From: an uncultured Opitutales bacterium
GTDB lineage: Bacteria > Verrucomicrobiota > Verrucomicrobiia > Opitutales > Seribacteraceae
Reading direction: 5' to 3'
Length of the DNA stretch: 64,000 nucleotides
Assembly (NCBI GenBank): GCA_943787575.1
Contig: CALSMY010000005.1
Coordinates: 1-64,000 of the forward strand
Under the pieces are notes generated by a model that was given only the letters and a program-made list of their open reading frames with translations, did no database searches and was not told the origin of the DNA. Each line of letters opens with the position of its first letter. Position 1 is the stretch's first letter. Of this stretch, positions 1 through 8,087 are shown piece after piece. The translations under genes and the position numbers were made by a program.

Positions 1-21
1 TATAAGTTCTACGAAAAAAAT

Positions 22-457
22 ATGGAAAATAAAATCACACCTAAACTCGAATATGGAAGCACTTGGAAGCTGTTAGGCTTAGGAATAATCACCTATGCAG
101 TCTATTTTGCACACTACATAAAAAAAGCAAACTGCAGTGATAAATGAGCACTGCGAAGAGAATGAGAGAATCTCTGATTCATTCGTAACCTTCGTAATCG
201 TCATTTCCTATGTTTCTCTAGGATTTTTCTTTGCCTACCTTTTCGTAGATGAAACACACCCCATCGCAGCAATGAGTAGTCTAGTGGACTTCATCAACAA
301 TGTAGCTTTTATTGTCTGGGGATTTAAAGCGAGGAACCGAATGAATGTAATCCTTTCAGCAAAGAAAAAAGAAAATGTATGGTTCCATGGACTCTGGACC
401 TTTCTTTTCACACCACTCTACTTCAACTTCAAGGTCAACAAGTTGAACGGAAAGTAG
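22..457 (+). pseudogene. DUF4234-like small membrane protein, cassette 1 (frame broken)
   Basis: Two overlapping frames give one sensible protein. The first (22-147, ATG start) contains a hydrophobic helix ending in HYIKK. The second (open from 122; a GTG at 137 is its first start codon) continues with a charged linker, a hydrophobic helix, and a further hydrophobic segment near the C-terminus, ending at 457. The join falls in a run of seven A (120-126): removing one A makes the frame continuous through KKQTAVINEH. The pattern of helix, basic loop and helices resembles DUF4234 membrane proteins, but this is by style only. The break may be a real inactivation, transcriptional slippage or a base-calling error. 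If it is real, the GTG at 137 could still produce a 106-residue protein. Confidence 0.55.
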
Positions 458-514
458 AACCAGACGCTACTGGACAACGTCGCTAACGCGCCGCGCCAGA
501 GCTCCACGTTCGAC
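454..514 (+). other. attC site of cassette 1
   Basis: A 61-bp imperfect palindrome runs from GTAGAAC (454-460) to GTTCGAC (508-514). The arms share CTGG/CCAG inner pairing. The stop codon of the preceding gene (455-457) lies inside the first core. The second core belongs to the next cassette, as expected after integration. Confidence 0.85.
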
Positions 515-521
515 GAAGAAA

Positions 522-806
522 ATGAATAAATCTCCAAAAAAATATGTAACAGCAGTTTGTTTGTCAGGTATTTTTGGGCTCCTAGGAATCCATCACTTCT
601 ATTTGGGTAGATGGTTTCACGGTATCGCTGATTTCTCGATGACCATTGGCGGTTTTATCCTCATAGGCACAGGGTTCGATTTAATTGGTATATTGATACT
701 AGGAATTGATGTTATCCATACGTTTATAGTGACTATTTTGCTCCTTGTTGGGGCATACAAAGACGGGGAAGGTAATGTTGTCACCTATCCTGGACAAAAC
801 CTATAA
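522..806 (+). CDS. TM2-domain membrane protein (cassette 2, first gene)
   Basis: A 94-residue protein with the TM2 layout: a short basic N-terminus, a first helix around residues 8-28 carrying the motif GLLGIHHFYLGRW, a glycine-rich turn, and a second long hydrophobic stretch (about residues 40-80). The GxHxFYxGR motif is the hallmark of TM2 proteins. Their biochemical role in bacteria is unknown. The ATG lies only 7 bp after the cassette's opening core, so the 5' leader is very short and expression probably depends on a promoter further upstream. It shares its cassette with a second TM2 gene. Confidence 0.8.
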   Translation: MNKSPKKYVTAVCLSGIFGLLGIHHFYLGRWFHGIADFSMTIGGFILIGTGFDLIGILILGIDVIHTFIVTILLLVGAYKDGEGNVVTYPGQNL

Positions 807-838
807 GAAACAGACAACTAAACAACAAATACATAATT

Positions 839-1051
839 ATGGAAAAAAGTGAAAAAGGATTCGTGCCAACATTGTTACTGTGCTTCTTCCTTGGAGCATT
901 CGGAGTTCATCGCTTCTATGCTGGCAAAGTAGGAACTGGAATACTGATGCTATTAACGTTGGGTGGCCTTGGAATTTGGACAATAATTGATTTTGTTATG
1001 ATTGCATGCGGTTCTTTCAAGGATGGCCAAGGATTACCGATAAAAAATTAG
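839..1051 (+). CDS. TM2-domain membrane protein (cassette 2, second gene)
   Basis: A 70-residue protein with the full TM2 core: helix 1 ends in GAFGVHRFYAGK, then GTGILMLLTLGGLGIWTIID forms the second helix, followed by a polar tail with FKDGQG. It lies 32 bp after the other TM2 gene with no attC between them, so both sit in one cassette. Its TAG stop (1049-1051) shares its last base with the closing core. The two proteins are related in plan but clearly diverged, so they are not a recent tandem duplication. Confidence 0.82.
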   Translation: MEKSEKGFVPTLLLCFFLGAFGVHRFYAGKVGTGILMLLTLGGLGIWTIIDFVMIACGSFKDGQGLPIKN

Positions 1052-1593
1052 TCGAACAAGTCGGTAGAGGACAACGCTTGCCGCTGGCGCGGCAAGCGTG
1101 CCTCACCACTACGTTATGTGGCTCTAATGACATAACTGAAGTTACGGACGAAATTGAAAGTGCGCTAGAGGTACTTGCCCTGCCTAAGCATTCATTCATC
1201 AAACTACCGGAAAGTGAGTCTAGGGTTTTGTTTAATGATCTGGTGGTCACATTCGTTGAGGGAGGGGACAGAAAATGGTGGTGGGAAGCTTTTAAGCAAG
1301 GACCAGTCTGTACTATTTCGGGGTTTTCAAAACCTTATGAATTGCTCGTTTCCTTAGTGCCTGATGTAGATGAAAAATTGTGGTTCATAGTGGAGGATAA
1401 CTACTCTGATCACTATCCAATTTATGAGGGTGATGTCAGACTCATAACTAGCGTGATTGAAGAGTGTTTTGCTTTTGAATATTATTTAGTACCTAAAAAT
1501 AAAGAATGGCTACTATGTGAGAACCATCATAATGTTCTACTGGGTGTTGGTGAGAGGATAATAAACAAGGAACTATTCAAATCCGCCACATAA
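1006..1593 (+). CDS. DUF6756-like protein (cassette 3; start uncertain)
   Basis: The cassette-encoded part (from about 1114) specifies a soluble protein of about 160 residues. It includes a WWWEAF motif, a central LWFIVEDN segment and a C-terminal YLVPKNKEWLLCENHHN stretch that resembles the DUF6756 family; function unknown. The start is a puzzle. In this frame no ATG, GTG or TTG occurs between the cassette boundary and the conserved part. The frame instead stays open backwards through attC2 to an ATG at 1006 inside the previous TM2 gene. Possible explanations are a rare start codon, translation through the attC, or a lost start. The coordinates given are the maximal frame. Confidence 0.55.
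   Translation: MRFFQGWPRITDKKLVEQVGRGQRLPLARQACLTTTLCGSNDITEVTDEIESALEVLALPKHSFIKLPESESRVLFNDLVVTFVEGGDRKWWWEAFKQGPVCTISGFSKPYELLVSLVPDVDEKLWFIVEDNYSDHYPIYEGDVRLITSVIEECFAFEYYLVPKNKEWLLCENHHNVLLGVGERIINKELFKSAT
1051..1119 (+). other. attC site of cassette 2
   Basis: A 69-bp site from GTCGAAC (1051-1057) to GTTATGT (1113-1119). The inner stem is nearly perfect: CGCTTGCCG around 1075 pairs with CGGCAAGCG around 1089, and GGTAGAGG pairs with CCTCACC further out. The closing core is the exact complement of the cassette 2 opening core at 508-514. Confidence 0.9.
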
Positions 1594-1682
1594 CCAAACG
1601 CTGCAAGCGAAAATGACAGCTTTCTCCCTACGCTGCCGCTCTGGTCGGTCGCAGTCAAGTTCGCGTGAGCTAGGCGTTAGGT
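1588..1682 (+). other. attC site of cassette 3
   Basis: A 95-bp site from ACATAAC (1588-1594), which contains the TAA stop of the preceding gene, to GTTAGGT (1676-1682). The opening core of this cassette is GTTATGT at 1113, the exact complement of the closing core. The central part is less symmetric than in the neighbouring sites. Confidence 0.85.
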
Positions 1683-1689
1683 TTTACTT

Positions 1690-2085
1690 ATGAAATACCC
1701 TGCAATCTTGAGAGCTATTGGTTGTTACGAAATAATATGTGGATTATTCGGAGGTGGATTTGCGCTTTGGTTGTTAGTTCATGAGAGTGATTCAATTAGT
1801 AGTTTTATTTTCATTTATATACTTATTGCCTATTCGTTGTTCACAGTTTGTGCTGGATGTTTATTGTTTTCGGAAAAAACGGTAGGAGTGTGGTTGTCAA
1901 TATTGGTGCAGTTAATAGCAATACCGACGTATGTAGCTGAGACGACAACGTACAAGTTCAACAGTATGATTTCGTTTTCGTTTGACTATCGAGTGAATGG
2001 ATCGGGGGTCGGCGTCGATCTTGTAGCTGTGGTCCTATTCGCGGTTTTAATTTTTTATCGAAATCGACGGTGGACGCTTAGTTGA
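1690..2085 (+). CDS. Small hydrophobic membrane protein (cassette 4)
   Basis: A 131-residue protein with four predicted membrane spans (about residues 8-30, 38-61, 66-84 and 108-124) and a polar loop at about 85-107. The family is not recognised. The ATG lies 8 bp inside the cassette. Integron cassettes often carry such small orphan membrane proteins. Nothing in the sequence points to a substrate or reaction. Confidence 0.7.
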   Translation: MKYPAILRAIGCYEIICGLFGGGFALWLLVHESDSISSFIFIYILIAYSLFTVCAGCLLFSEKTVGVWLSILVQLIAIPTYVAETTTYKFNSMISFSFDYRVNGSGVGVDLVAVVLFAVLIFYRNRRWTLS

Positions 2086-2100
2086 CTTGCACACAAACAA

Positions 2101-2205
2101 ACCTAACAATGCGTAGCAGACGGACAACTTGTGCCAGACTACGAACCTGTGCGAAGCAACAGAATCGCAGTCTGGCACAAGTCGCCGCTGTACTCGGCGT
2201 TGGGC
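2101..2205 (+). other. attC site of cassette 4
   Basis: A 105-bp site from ACCTAAC (2101-2107) to GTTGGGC (2199-2205). It has a perfect 13-bp inner stem, CTTGTGCCAGACT pairing with AGTCTGGCACAAG. The closing core is the exact complement of GTTAGGT at 1676. Confidence 0.92.
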
Positions 2206-2249
2206 AAAAGTGACTTACTCGATCCAACTAATCTGACCAGTCTAATACT

Positions 2250-2705
2250 ATGAAAAAACACGCACTAATTCTACTGGCCTTTAGTCAGCTCGCCCTTGCT
2301 GGTGAAATTGATCTCATCGATAAGCAGAGCGGCAAGGTCGTAGCCACTATCAGCCAGAACGATGAGACAGAGTTTCTGATCGAAGGTAAGACATACGTCG
2401 CCAAGCCAAAGGCAAGCGCCTCGGGGAAGTTGGCTCGAGCAATCATTGTTCCCCGGCTCGAGGTGAGGGATACTCCCCTTGAGGATGTCGTGAGGTTTCT
2501 TCAGGTAAAGACTGCAGAGCTTTCACCTACGGCTCCGCTAAACATCATGATCGGACACAAGGATCTCAAGAATGTAGTAGTAGATCTCAGGATGGACGAG
2601 GCAAGTTGTTACGCGGTCCTTACAGCCGCTGCAGAGTATGCCGGGTGCGATGTCGCGTTTGAGGAAGCTGGTGTAGTTTTCCGGAAGAAGAAGCCGAGTG
2701 AATAG
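2250..2705 (+). CDS. Exported secretin-N-like small protein (cassette 5)
   Basis: A 151-residue protein with a signal peptide (MKKHALILLAFSQLALA, cleavage near residue 17). Residues 65-147 resemble the short N-terminal domain found in secretins and related envelope proteins: PLEDVVRFLQ, then LNIMIG, a VVVDLRM strand, a SCYAVLTAAAEYAG helix and a final VVFRKK strand. This order (helix, strand, helix, strand) is the STN/secretin N-domain pattern and is common in verrucomicrobial and planctomycete genomes. The protein lacks any pore domain, so it cannot be a secretin itself. Function is unknown. It starts 44 bp inside the cassette. Confidence 0.65.
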   Translation: MKKHALILLAFSQLALAGEIDLIDKQSGKVVATISQNDETEFLIEGKTYVAKPKASASGKLARAIIVPRLEVRDTPLEDVVRFLQVKTAELSPTAPLNIMIGHKDLKNVVVDLRMDEASCYAVLTAAAEYAGCDVAFEEAGVVFRKKKPSE

Positions 2706-2735
2706 GTGGCTAGCGCGCACGCAGAAGCACACAAG

Positions 2736-2863
2736 GCCCAACAAGTCGCGGCTGGACAACCCGCTACCACGCTCCGAGTCGGAGATTGAACCTTTACCAG
2801 GAGCTTTTATCTCGAAGCGGGCTGGTGCTCCCGGTAGCGGGTGCCAGCGCTTCGACGTTGGGC
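2736..2863 (+). other. attC site of cassette 5 (right end of array)
   Basis: A 128-bp site, the longest of the five, from GCCCAAC (2736-2742) to GTTGGGC (2857-2863). Flanking L-type boxes are visible: AAGTCG after the first core and CTTCGAC before the second. No further closing core complementary to GTTGGGC is found downstream before the next gene, so this is the last detectable site of the array. Confidence 0.9.
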
Positions 2864-3021
2864 AATTTTTAACTTCTCACAACCTCAGAGTAAGTCATTC
2901 TTAAATTATAATTTTGACCCTTTAAGGGTTTAAAGAGATTTCGAGATACCAAACTATCTCTGCAACTTGGAAAAAAGATCTTCCTCCTTGCACATGAAAA
3001 AACCTAGTTCTTAACCAAAAT

Positions 3022-5002
3022 ATGTTTTTAACTCGAAAAATCGGGAAAATCCTCCGAGGTAATTCGACTCCATTTCAGCTCTTTATGGCATGCGTTCTTG
3101 GGATGATGCTTGGGTTCGTCCCCGGGTTTTCTCAGGCACCTGGGTTGTTGATCGCTCTGAGCTTTGCCCTGATCATTATAAATGCGAACCTCGTCCTTGC
3201 CGCCCTGGTTGGTGTTCTAGCTAAACTGGTCGCTCTGCCGCTTATACCCCTTGCCTACTCCGCGGGAACTTTTTTACTGGATGGGCCCACCCAAGGCCTT
3301 TTCAAAACTTTCATCAATGCACCGGTTTTGGCTTTCTTTGGCCTCGAATATTATACGGTAACCGGCGGTCAATTTCTTGGCGTGGTCCTCGGTTTGGTAG
3401 CTGGCGTCCTCGTATCTTTTGGTATGACTTCCTTTCGTAAGAAAATGGCGGATTTGGAAAAGAGCAGCGAAAAGTTCCAAAACTATTCATCCAAATTTTG
3501 GGTTCGTACACTGGTCTGGATCATCCTGGGTGGAGGAGACCAAAAAGAATCCTGGGACAGTTTCCTGGCAAAAAAGTTTGGCAACCCCATACGCCTGCTT
3601 GGCATTGTCTTTGTGGTCCTGCTTGGAAGTCTCCTCTATATCCTGAGCCTTTTTTTTAAAGGACCCATCCTGACGGCAACTCTGCAGGCGGGGTTGGAAC
3701 GGATCAATGGAGCCACGGTTGAAGTTAAGGATGCGGAGGTCGATTTCAACGCAAACCGTTTGACGGTGACCGGGCTTGTGGTGGCTGATGCAACCAACCT
3801 GGAGTATGATTTAATACGGGCTCAAAAATTGGAAGCTGACGTTGATACGACCGATCTGCTTCGTAAAAGAGTGCGACTGGACAAGGTGTATTTGGTCGAT
3901 GCTACTTATGGAGAAAAGCGGGCCTATCAGGCTGTACAAGTTGGACGACCACCCAAAGTATCAGACCCTCTGCCACCTGATGAGTTGGATGATAAAACGA
4001 TCGAAGATTATGTTGTGGATTCGGCAGAATGGAAAGAGAAGTTGGCCAAGCTCAAGAAATGGATTGAGCAGGCATCCGGAATCAAAGACAAAATGGAGGA
4101 TCAGATCGCCCAACTCCCAGACGAAGTACATGAGGAAAAAGTGGCCTTGCCCAGACCGGATTACTTCTATGACCGGGCTTTGCATCTACTGGAAGAAAGC
4201 CCAAGCTTTACTGTGGGCGAATTTATTGCCGAAGAAGTCGATGTACCCTTCCTTGTGGCGGAAACCCTCAACATTCGATGCAAAAACCTCTCTTCTCACC
4301 CACACCTGATAAAAGAAGACAAGGAAGTGAGCATTTCCTCCAGCAAAGGCACCTTGGGGATGAGCCTATTCCTTGGTGGGCCATCAGGTGGAGAGGGAGT
4401 CACCTATGAGATCGCCTTTTTTTACAAAGGCTTGCCTGTAGACGAAGTACTGAGCGGGATAAAAATGGGAGGCAGTCCACCCCTGCAGGGTGGTACAATT
4501 GATATTAGTACAGATGGAAATTGGAAAAGCCAGGAAGGTGCAATGTTTGTCCATTTGCCCGTGACCGTGTATGGTGAAAGGCACGACCGTTGCCATCCCT
4601 AAACTTGGACAAACTCAATTGGACTCACTGACGCTCCCAGTAAACATCTTTGGTCCGATGGACAATCCTAGGATTAATGTAGATACCCAAGCCTTTTCCA
4701 ACTTTCTTCTCGAAGCAGGAAAAAGTGTTCTTCAAAAAAAGATCACTTCAGAAATCCAGAAACAGATTGGCGGGAACCTTCCTGGGAATTTACTCGATGG
4801 GGATTTGCAAAATCTTATTCCAGGCGGAACAGGGCAAAAACTCTTGGATACGAAAGGTGCAGGCGGGCTTTTGCAGGGCTTACTACCCCTTCAGTCCGGC
4901 GCCCAAGAAACAAAGGATGATAGTCCAGGTCAGAAAGAGGAGGAGGACAAACCCGAAGATGCGGCCAAAAGTTTATTCAATAACTTGCTCAACAGCCGAT
5001 AA
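3022..5002 (+). pseudogene. TIGR03546-TIGR03545-type fused membrane protein (frame broken)
   Basis: The N-terminal ~160 residues form a hydrophobic domain like the short TIGR03546 proteins (GNSTPFQLFMACVLGMMLGF). The rest has a membrane anchor near residue 195 and a long extracytoplasmic part like TIGR03545, with an AsmA-like beginning (INGATVEV, LTVTGL). In many bacteria these are two adjacent genes; here they are one frame. The frame ends early at 4602. From about 4575 the next frame (open to 5002) continues with GTTVAIPKLG, a basic-acidic tail and stop. One extra base in 4571-4581 explains the break. The full product would be about 660 residues. Function is not established; an envelope role is inferred. 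Confidence 0.65.
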
Positions 5003-5374
5003 CTTCCGGCAAGCATTTGGAAAACTTCAAGACTCCAATCACTGGGGCTTAACATTATTTATCAAGCGAGGAAGGGTTCGGTGTATAAAATAACTCCAGC
5101 CTAGCTTTTCTCGACTCATGTTTAAGTCAGCCATGATCTTCCAAATTTTCGTAACAACCATAGCGTAACTGGCACTCCTAGCTAAGGTTTGCCCTTACTC
5201 ATTATTCTTGAGCGTCTTTCTTAAAGAGCCTATGAAATAGGAATAACAATATTTACATGTAACTTTCTCCCTGCTTTCGTTCGTACACAAATTCGAATGT
5301 TTGAGAGTTAATTGCAGTAATTATTTTTGCTGAATCATTTCAGTATAAATTAAAAAATATAAAAAAAGACAACA
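5003..5374. other. Intergenic region, no gene seen
   Basis: A 372-bp AT-rich stretch between the TIGR03545-type gene and the cold-shock gene. Only very short frames exist. The final ~150 bp probably holds the promoter and leader of the cold-shock gene, but no convincing promoter pair or defined structure was identified. Confidence 0.5.
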
Positions 5375-5569
5375 ATGAGCACAGGAATAGTAAAATGGTT
5401 TAATTCGGATAAAGGGTATGGATTTATCCAGCAAGATGAAGGAGGCGACGATTTGTTTGTCCATCACTCAGAAACAGATGGATATGTTCTCAATGATGGC
5501 GACAAGGTGGAGTTCGAAGTTGGGCAAGGCCAGAAAGGTCCCTGTGCAACAAATGTAAAGAAACTCTAG
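5375..5569 (+). CDS. Cold-shock domain protein (CspA family)
   Basis: A 64-residue single cold-shock domain, the usual length for the family. RNP1 (KGYGFI, residues 14-19) and RNP2 (DLFVHH, residues 27-32) are both intact, with the N-terminal GIVKWFN strand. Such proteins bind single-stranded RNA and DNA and act as RNA chaperones. The gene stands alone behind a long AT-rich leader, as is common for csp genes whose mRNA leader takes part in regulation. Which paralogue it is cannot be told. Confidence 0.95.
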   Translation: MSTGIVKWFNSDKGYGFIQQDEGGDDLFVHHSETDGYVLNDGDKVEFEVGQGQKGPCATNVKKL

Positions 5570-5965
5570 GAAGTCGGTGGTGGCACGGCTAGTGCCGTGG
5601 TACAGGCTTAATATCAGCTGCAGAGAAGATCCATGCTAAGTTTATTATTTAGCATAAACCTTTTTTAAAACCTTCTTCTGGTCTAGCTAGCTCAGGCATC
5701 CACTCCCCTTTTTGATCGGGAGAATTTATTCCATCCTATGCGGAGAGGATCAGGAAATCCGAGACTGGCTTCATGTTGAGCATGCCTAGTGCTACAGCAA
5801 ATAACAGGCGTTCCATGTGCTCACCGATGGGCAGTGGAATTATACTTAGTGTTCACAAAGTGCTCGCGTGTGCTTGTTCAACCTCGTTCAGGATCCTCGG
5901 GTAAATCTTGCCCACAATACCCTTGGCCATAACGAAGTGTACATTACAACTAATGAGTTTGAGCA
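5570..5965. other. Intergenic region, no gene seen
   Basis: A 396-bp stretch. A small hairpin (CACGGC/GCCGTG, 5584-5599) follows the cold-shock gene but has no T-run. Only short frames are present, none with recognisable similarity. It may contain decayed coding sequence, but this cannot be shown. Confidence 0.4.
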
Positions 5966-6568
5966 ATGAAGTATATTTGGGTTTCAATTTTTTTGATCGT
6001 TTTGATATGGTCTGGGGTATACCCGAAGGATCAGTTTACTTGGTTCCTGGAAGTCGCACCGGCTCTTATAGGAGGAGTTATATTAGCCATCTCCTATGAT
6101 AAATTTAGACTCACACCACTATTATACATATTGATCTTAGTTCATTGTATTGTTCTGATGATCGGCGGACACTATACCTATGCAGATGTCCCATTCTTCG
6201 ACGGGTTGTTTGGTGCTGATAGAAATAATTACGATAAAGTGGGGCACTTTTTTCAAGGCTTTGTACCTGCACTTATCGTCAGAGAAATATTAGTTCGAAA
6301 GGAAGTTGTAAGTGGTAGGGCTTGGCTAAATCTATTTATTGTTTCAATTAGTTTGGCATTTAGTGCATTCTACGAACTCATTGAGTGGTGGGTAGCTTTG
6401 TCTACCGGAGAAGATGCAGAAGCATTCTTAGGTACACAGGGCTATGTTTGGGATACGCAATCTGATATGGCACTGGCATTAATAGGTGCAGTAACATCAA
6501 TCCTTACACTTTCAAAATTTCATGATGTTCAGCTAAGTAAACTTAAAAAGACACAGACGGATAACTAA
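5966..6568 (+). CDS. DUF2238 (YjdF-like) membrane protein
   Basis: A 200-residue integral membrane protein with about five to six spans. Recognisable DUF2238 features are GGHYTYADVP (about residues 67-76), the NNYDKVGHFFQGF segment before the next helix, FYELIEWW in a membrane helix, and LGTQGYVWDTQSDMALALIGA near the C-terminus. The conserved His, Glu and Asp residues in membrane-proximal positions suggest a metal or proton role, but the function is not established. The gene is followed by the sulfatase after 55 bp, and the two may be co-transcribed. Confidence 0.85.
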   Translation: MKYIWVSIFLIVLIWSGVYPKDQFTWFLEVAPALIGGVILAISYDKFRLTPLLYILILVHCIVLMIGGHYTYADVPFFDGLFGADRNNYDKVGHFFQGFVPALIVREILVRKEVVSGRAWLNLFIVSISLAFSAFYELIEWWVALSTGEDAEAFLGTQGYVWDTQSDMALALIGAVTSILTLSKFHDVQLSKLKKTQTDN

Positions 6569-6623
6569 AGTTGCAAGACAAGGCTTCATGGTCTGTTTTA
6601 CTTGGAAAATATTCAGAAATAAA

Positions 6624-8087
6624 ATGAAGCAGATTATGAGAATTATTCTATCTATCTTAGGAACCTTTCTGGCATTAAACACTTTTGCCAAGCAACTTAG
6701 GCCTAATATTGTGCTGATCATGTGCGACGATCTTGGCTACGGCGATGTGCAATGCCTAAACCCGAAGCATGGCAAGATCAAGACCCCTCATATTGACAGG
6801 CTTGCAGGCGAGGGAATGGTTTTTACCGACGCACATTCGGGCTCGGCGGTTTGTACGCCAACAAGGTACGGCTTACTAACTGGTAGGTATAGTTGGCGAA
6901 CACGTTTACAAAGTGGTGTGGTCCAGGGCTTTGCTCCATGCCTGATCGCACCTGACCGACTCACTGTGGCTGGTTTGCTTAAAAAGCAGGGTTATGAAAC
7001 GGGCATCATTGGCAAGTGGCATCTCGATTTTAAGTATCAAGACGCTAAAACAGGTAAGATCCTACCTAGAATGAAACGCGCTCCGATTGGGTCCACCATC
7101 CCCGATGGGCCAGTACATCGAGGATTTGATTATTTCCACGGTATTCATCACGCCGGGCACATGGATACCATTATTGAAAACAACAAGGTGATCGAGCGAT
7201 TGGATGAAATTCATAACCTGCCCCGACTCACCGAAAAATCGGTGGCTTATATTGAAGGGCGTGCCAAGTCTCGAGCTCAGCCTTTCTTCCTTTATGTACC
7301 GCTCGGCTCGCCGCACACACCGATCGTACCTACTTCAGAGTGGCAGGGGAAGAGTGGGCTTGGCCCGTATGGAGATTTTGTGATGCAAACAGACGCAACT
7401 GTCGGGGCGATCATGAATGCATTAGATAAAAATGGCTTTGCGAAAAATACCCTAGTTGTCTTTACCAGTGACAACGGATGTTCAAAAGCAGCAAACATAT
7501 CTCAGCTCCGTAAACAGGGGCATCTTGTGAGTGCTCAGTACCGAGGGTCAAAGGCAGATATCTGGGAAGGTGGGCACAGGGTACCCTTTTTGGTTCGTTG
7601 GCCGGGTATGGTCGAAGCAGCATCCCAAAGCGATCAAATCATAACCTTAGTCGATTTCTTTGCCACGGTTTCTGACATCACTGGAGAGAAAGCACCTGGA
7701 ATGGCAGAAGATAGCGTGAGTTTCTTACCCGCACTTTCCGGCCAGGCTATTGTTTCAAGCCGAAAGGGCATAATCCACCACTCTATTTCTGGTCATTTCG
7801 CCTACCGCCAAGGCAAGTGGAAGCTTCTTCTGGCTAAAGGGTCCGGGGGTTGGTCTTCTCCCAAAGAGAGCGAAGTTGGAGCTAAGGCAGCTCCGGCACA
7901 ACTTTACAACATGGAAAAAGATCCGAGCGAACAGAATAATCTATACTTTTCTCGCCCCGATGTGGCTGAAAGGCTTTTGGCAGATTTAACTCTGGATGTT
8001 CAACGGGGTCGAAGCACGGATGGAACAGAAGCTAAAAATGATGTTCTGAACATTAAGCTTTGGAAAAGTCAGCGAGGTAGAAAATAA
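6624..8087 (+). CDS. Secreted sulfatase (formylglycine type)
   Basis: An alkaline-phosphatase-fold sulfatase of 487 residues. The start at 6624 is chosen because it yields a signal peptide ending in NTFA (the frame is open from 6588). The metal site MCDDLGYGD is at the N-terminus. The catalytic motif CTPTR has Cys77 as the residue converted to formylglycine by a maturase encoded elsewhere. Further conserved blocks are GKWHLD, SPHTP and TSDNG. Marine Verrucomicrobiota use such enzymes to desulfate algal polysaccharides; the exact substrate cannot be read from the sequence. No neighbouring glycoside hydrolase is present. Confidence 0.93.
   Translation: MKQIMRIILSILGTFLALNTFAKQLRPNIVLIMCDDLGYGDVQCLNPKHGKIKTPHIDRLAGEGMVFTDAHSGSAVCTPTRYGLLTGRYSWRTRLQSGVVQGFAPCLIAPDRLTVAGLLKKQGYETGIIGKWHLDFKYQDAKTGKILPRMKRAPIGSTIPDGPVHRGFDYFHGIHHAGHMDTIIENNKVIERLDEIHNLPRLTEKSVAYIEGRAKSRAQPFFLYVPLGSPHTPIVPTSEWQGKSGLGPYGDFVMQTDATVGAIMNALDKNGFAKNTLVVFTSDNGCSKAANISQLRKQGHLVSAQYRGSKADIWEGGHRVPFLVRWPGMVEAASQSDQIITLVDFFATVSDITGEKAPGMAEDSVSFLPALSGQAIVSSRKGIIHHSISGHFAYRQGKWKLLLAKGSGGWSSPKESEVGAKAAPAQLYNMEKDPSEQNNLYFSRPDVAERLLADLTLDVQRGRSTDGTEAKNDVLNIKLWKSQRGRK

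Larger units (their letters stand above)
6..2863 (+). mobile_element. Integron gene-cassette array (five cassettes)
   Basis: Five cassettes lie head to tail, each with its gene(s) on the plus strand and an attC site at the 3' end. Opening 7-mers are GTTCTAC (6-12), GTTCGAC (508-514), GTTATGT (1113-1119), GTTAGGT (1676-1682) and GTTGGGC (2199-2205). The matching closing 7-mers at the start of each attC are GTAGAAC (454), GTCGAAC (1051), ACATAAC (1588), ACCTAAC (2101) and GCCCAAC (2736). Each is the exact reverse complement of the 7-mer opening the same cassette, which is the signature of circular cassettes joined by IntI at G/TT. Stop codons of three genes fall inside the closing 7-mer. No integrase gene is in the window; by cassette polarity it should lie to the left. 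Confidence 0.92.

Noticed and set aside
5584-5599. Hairpin after the cold-shock gene as a Rho-independent terminator
   Set aside because: A clean 6-bp stem with a 4-base loop but no following T tract.
5716-5850. Small minus-strand frame with a hydrophobic stretch between the cold-shock and DUF2238 genes
   Set aside because: Under 30 residues, no ribosome-binding site, and no similarity that can be supported.
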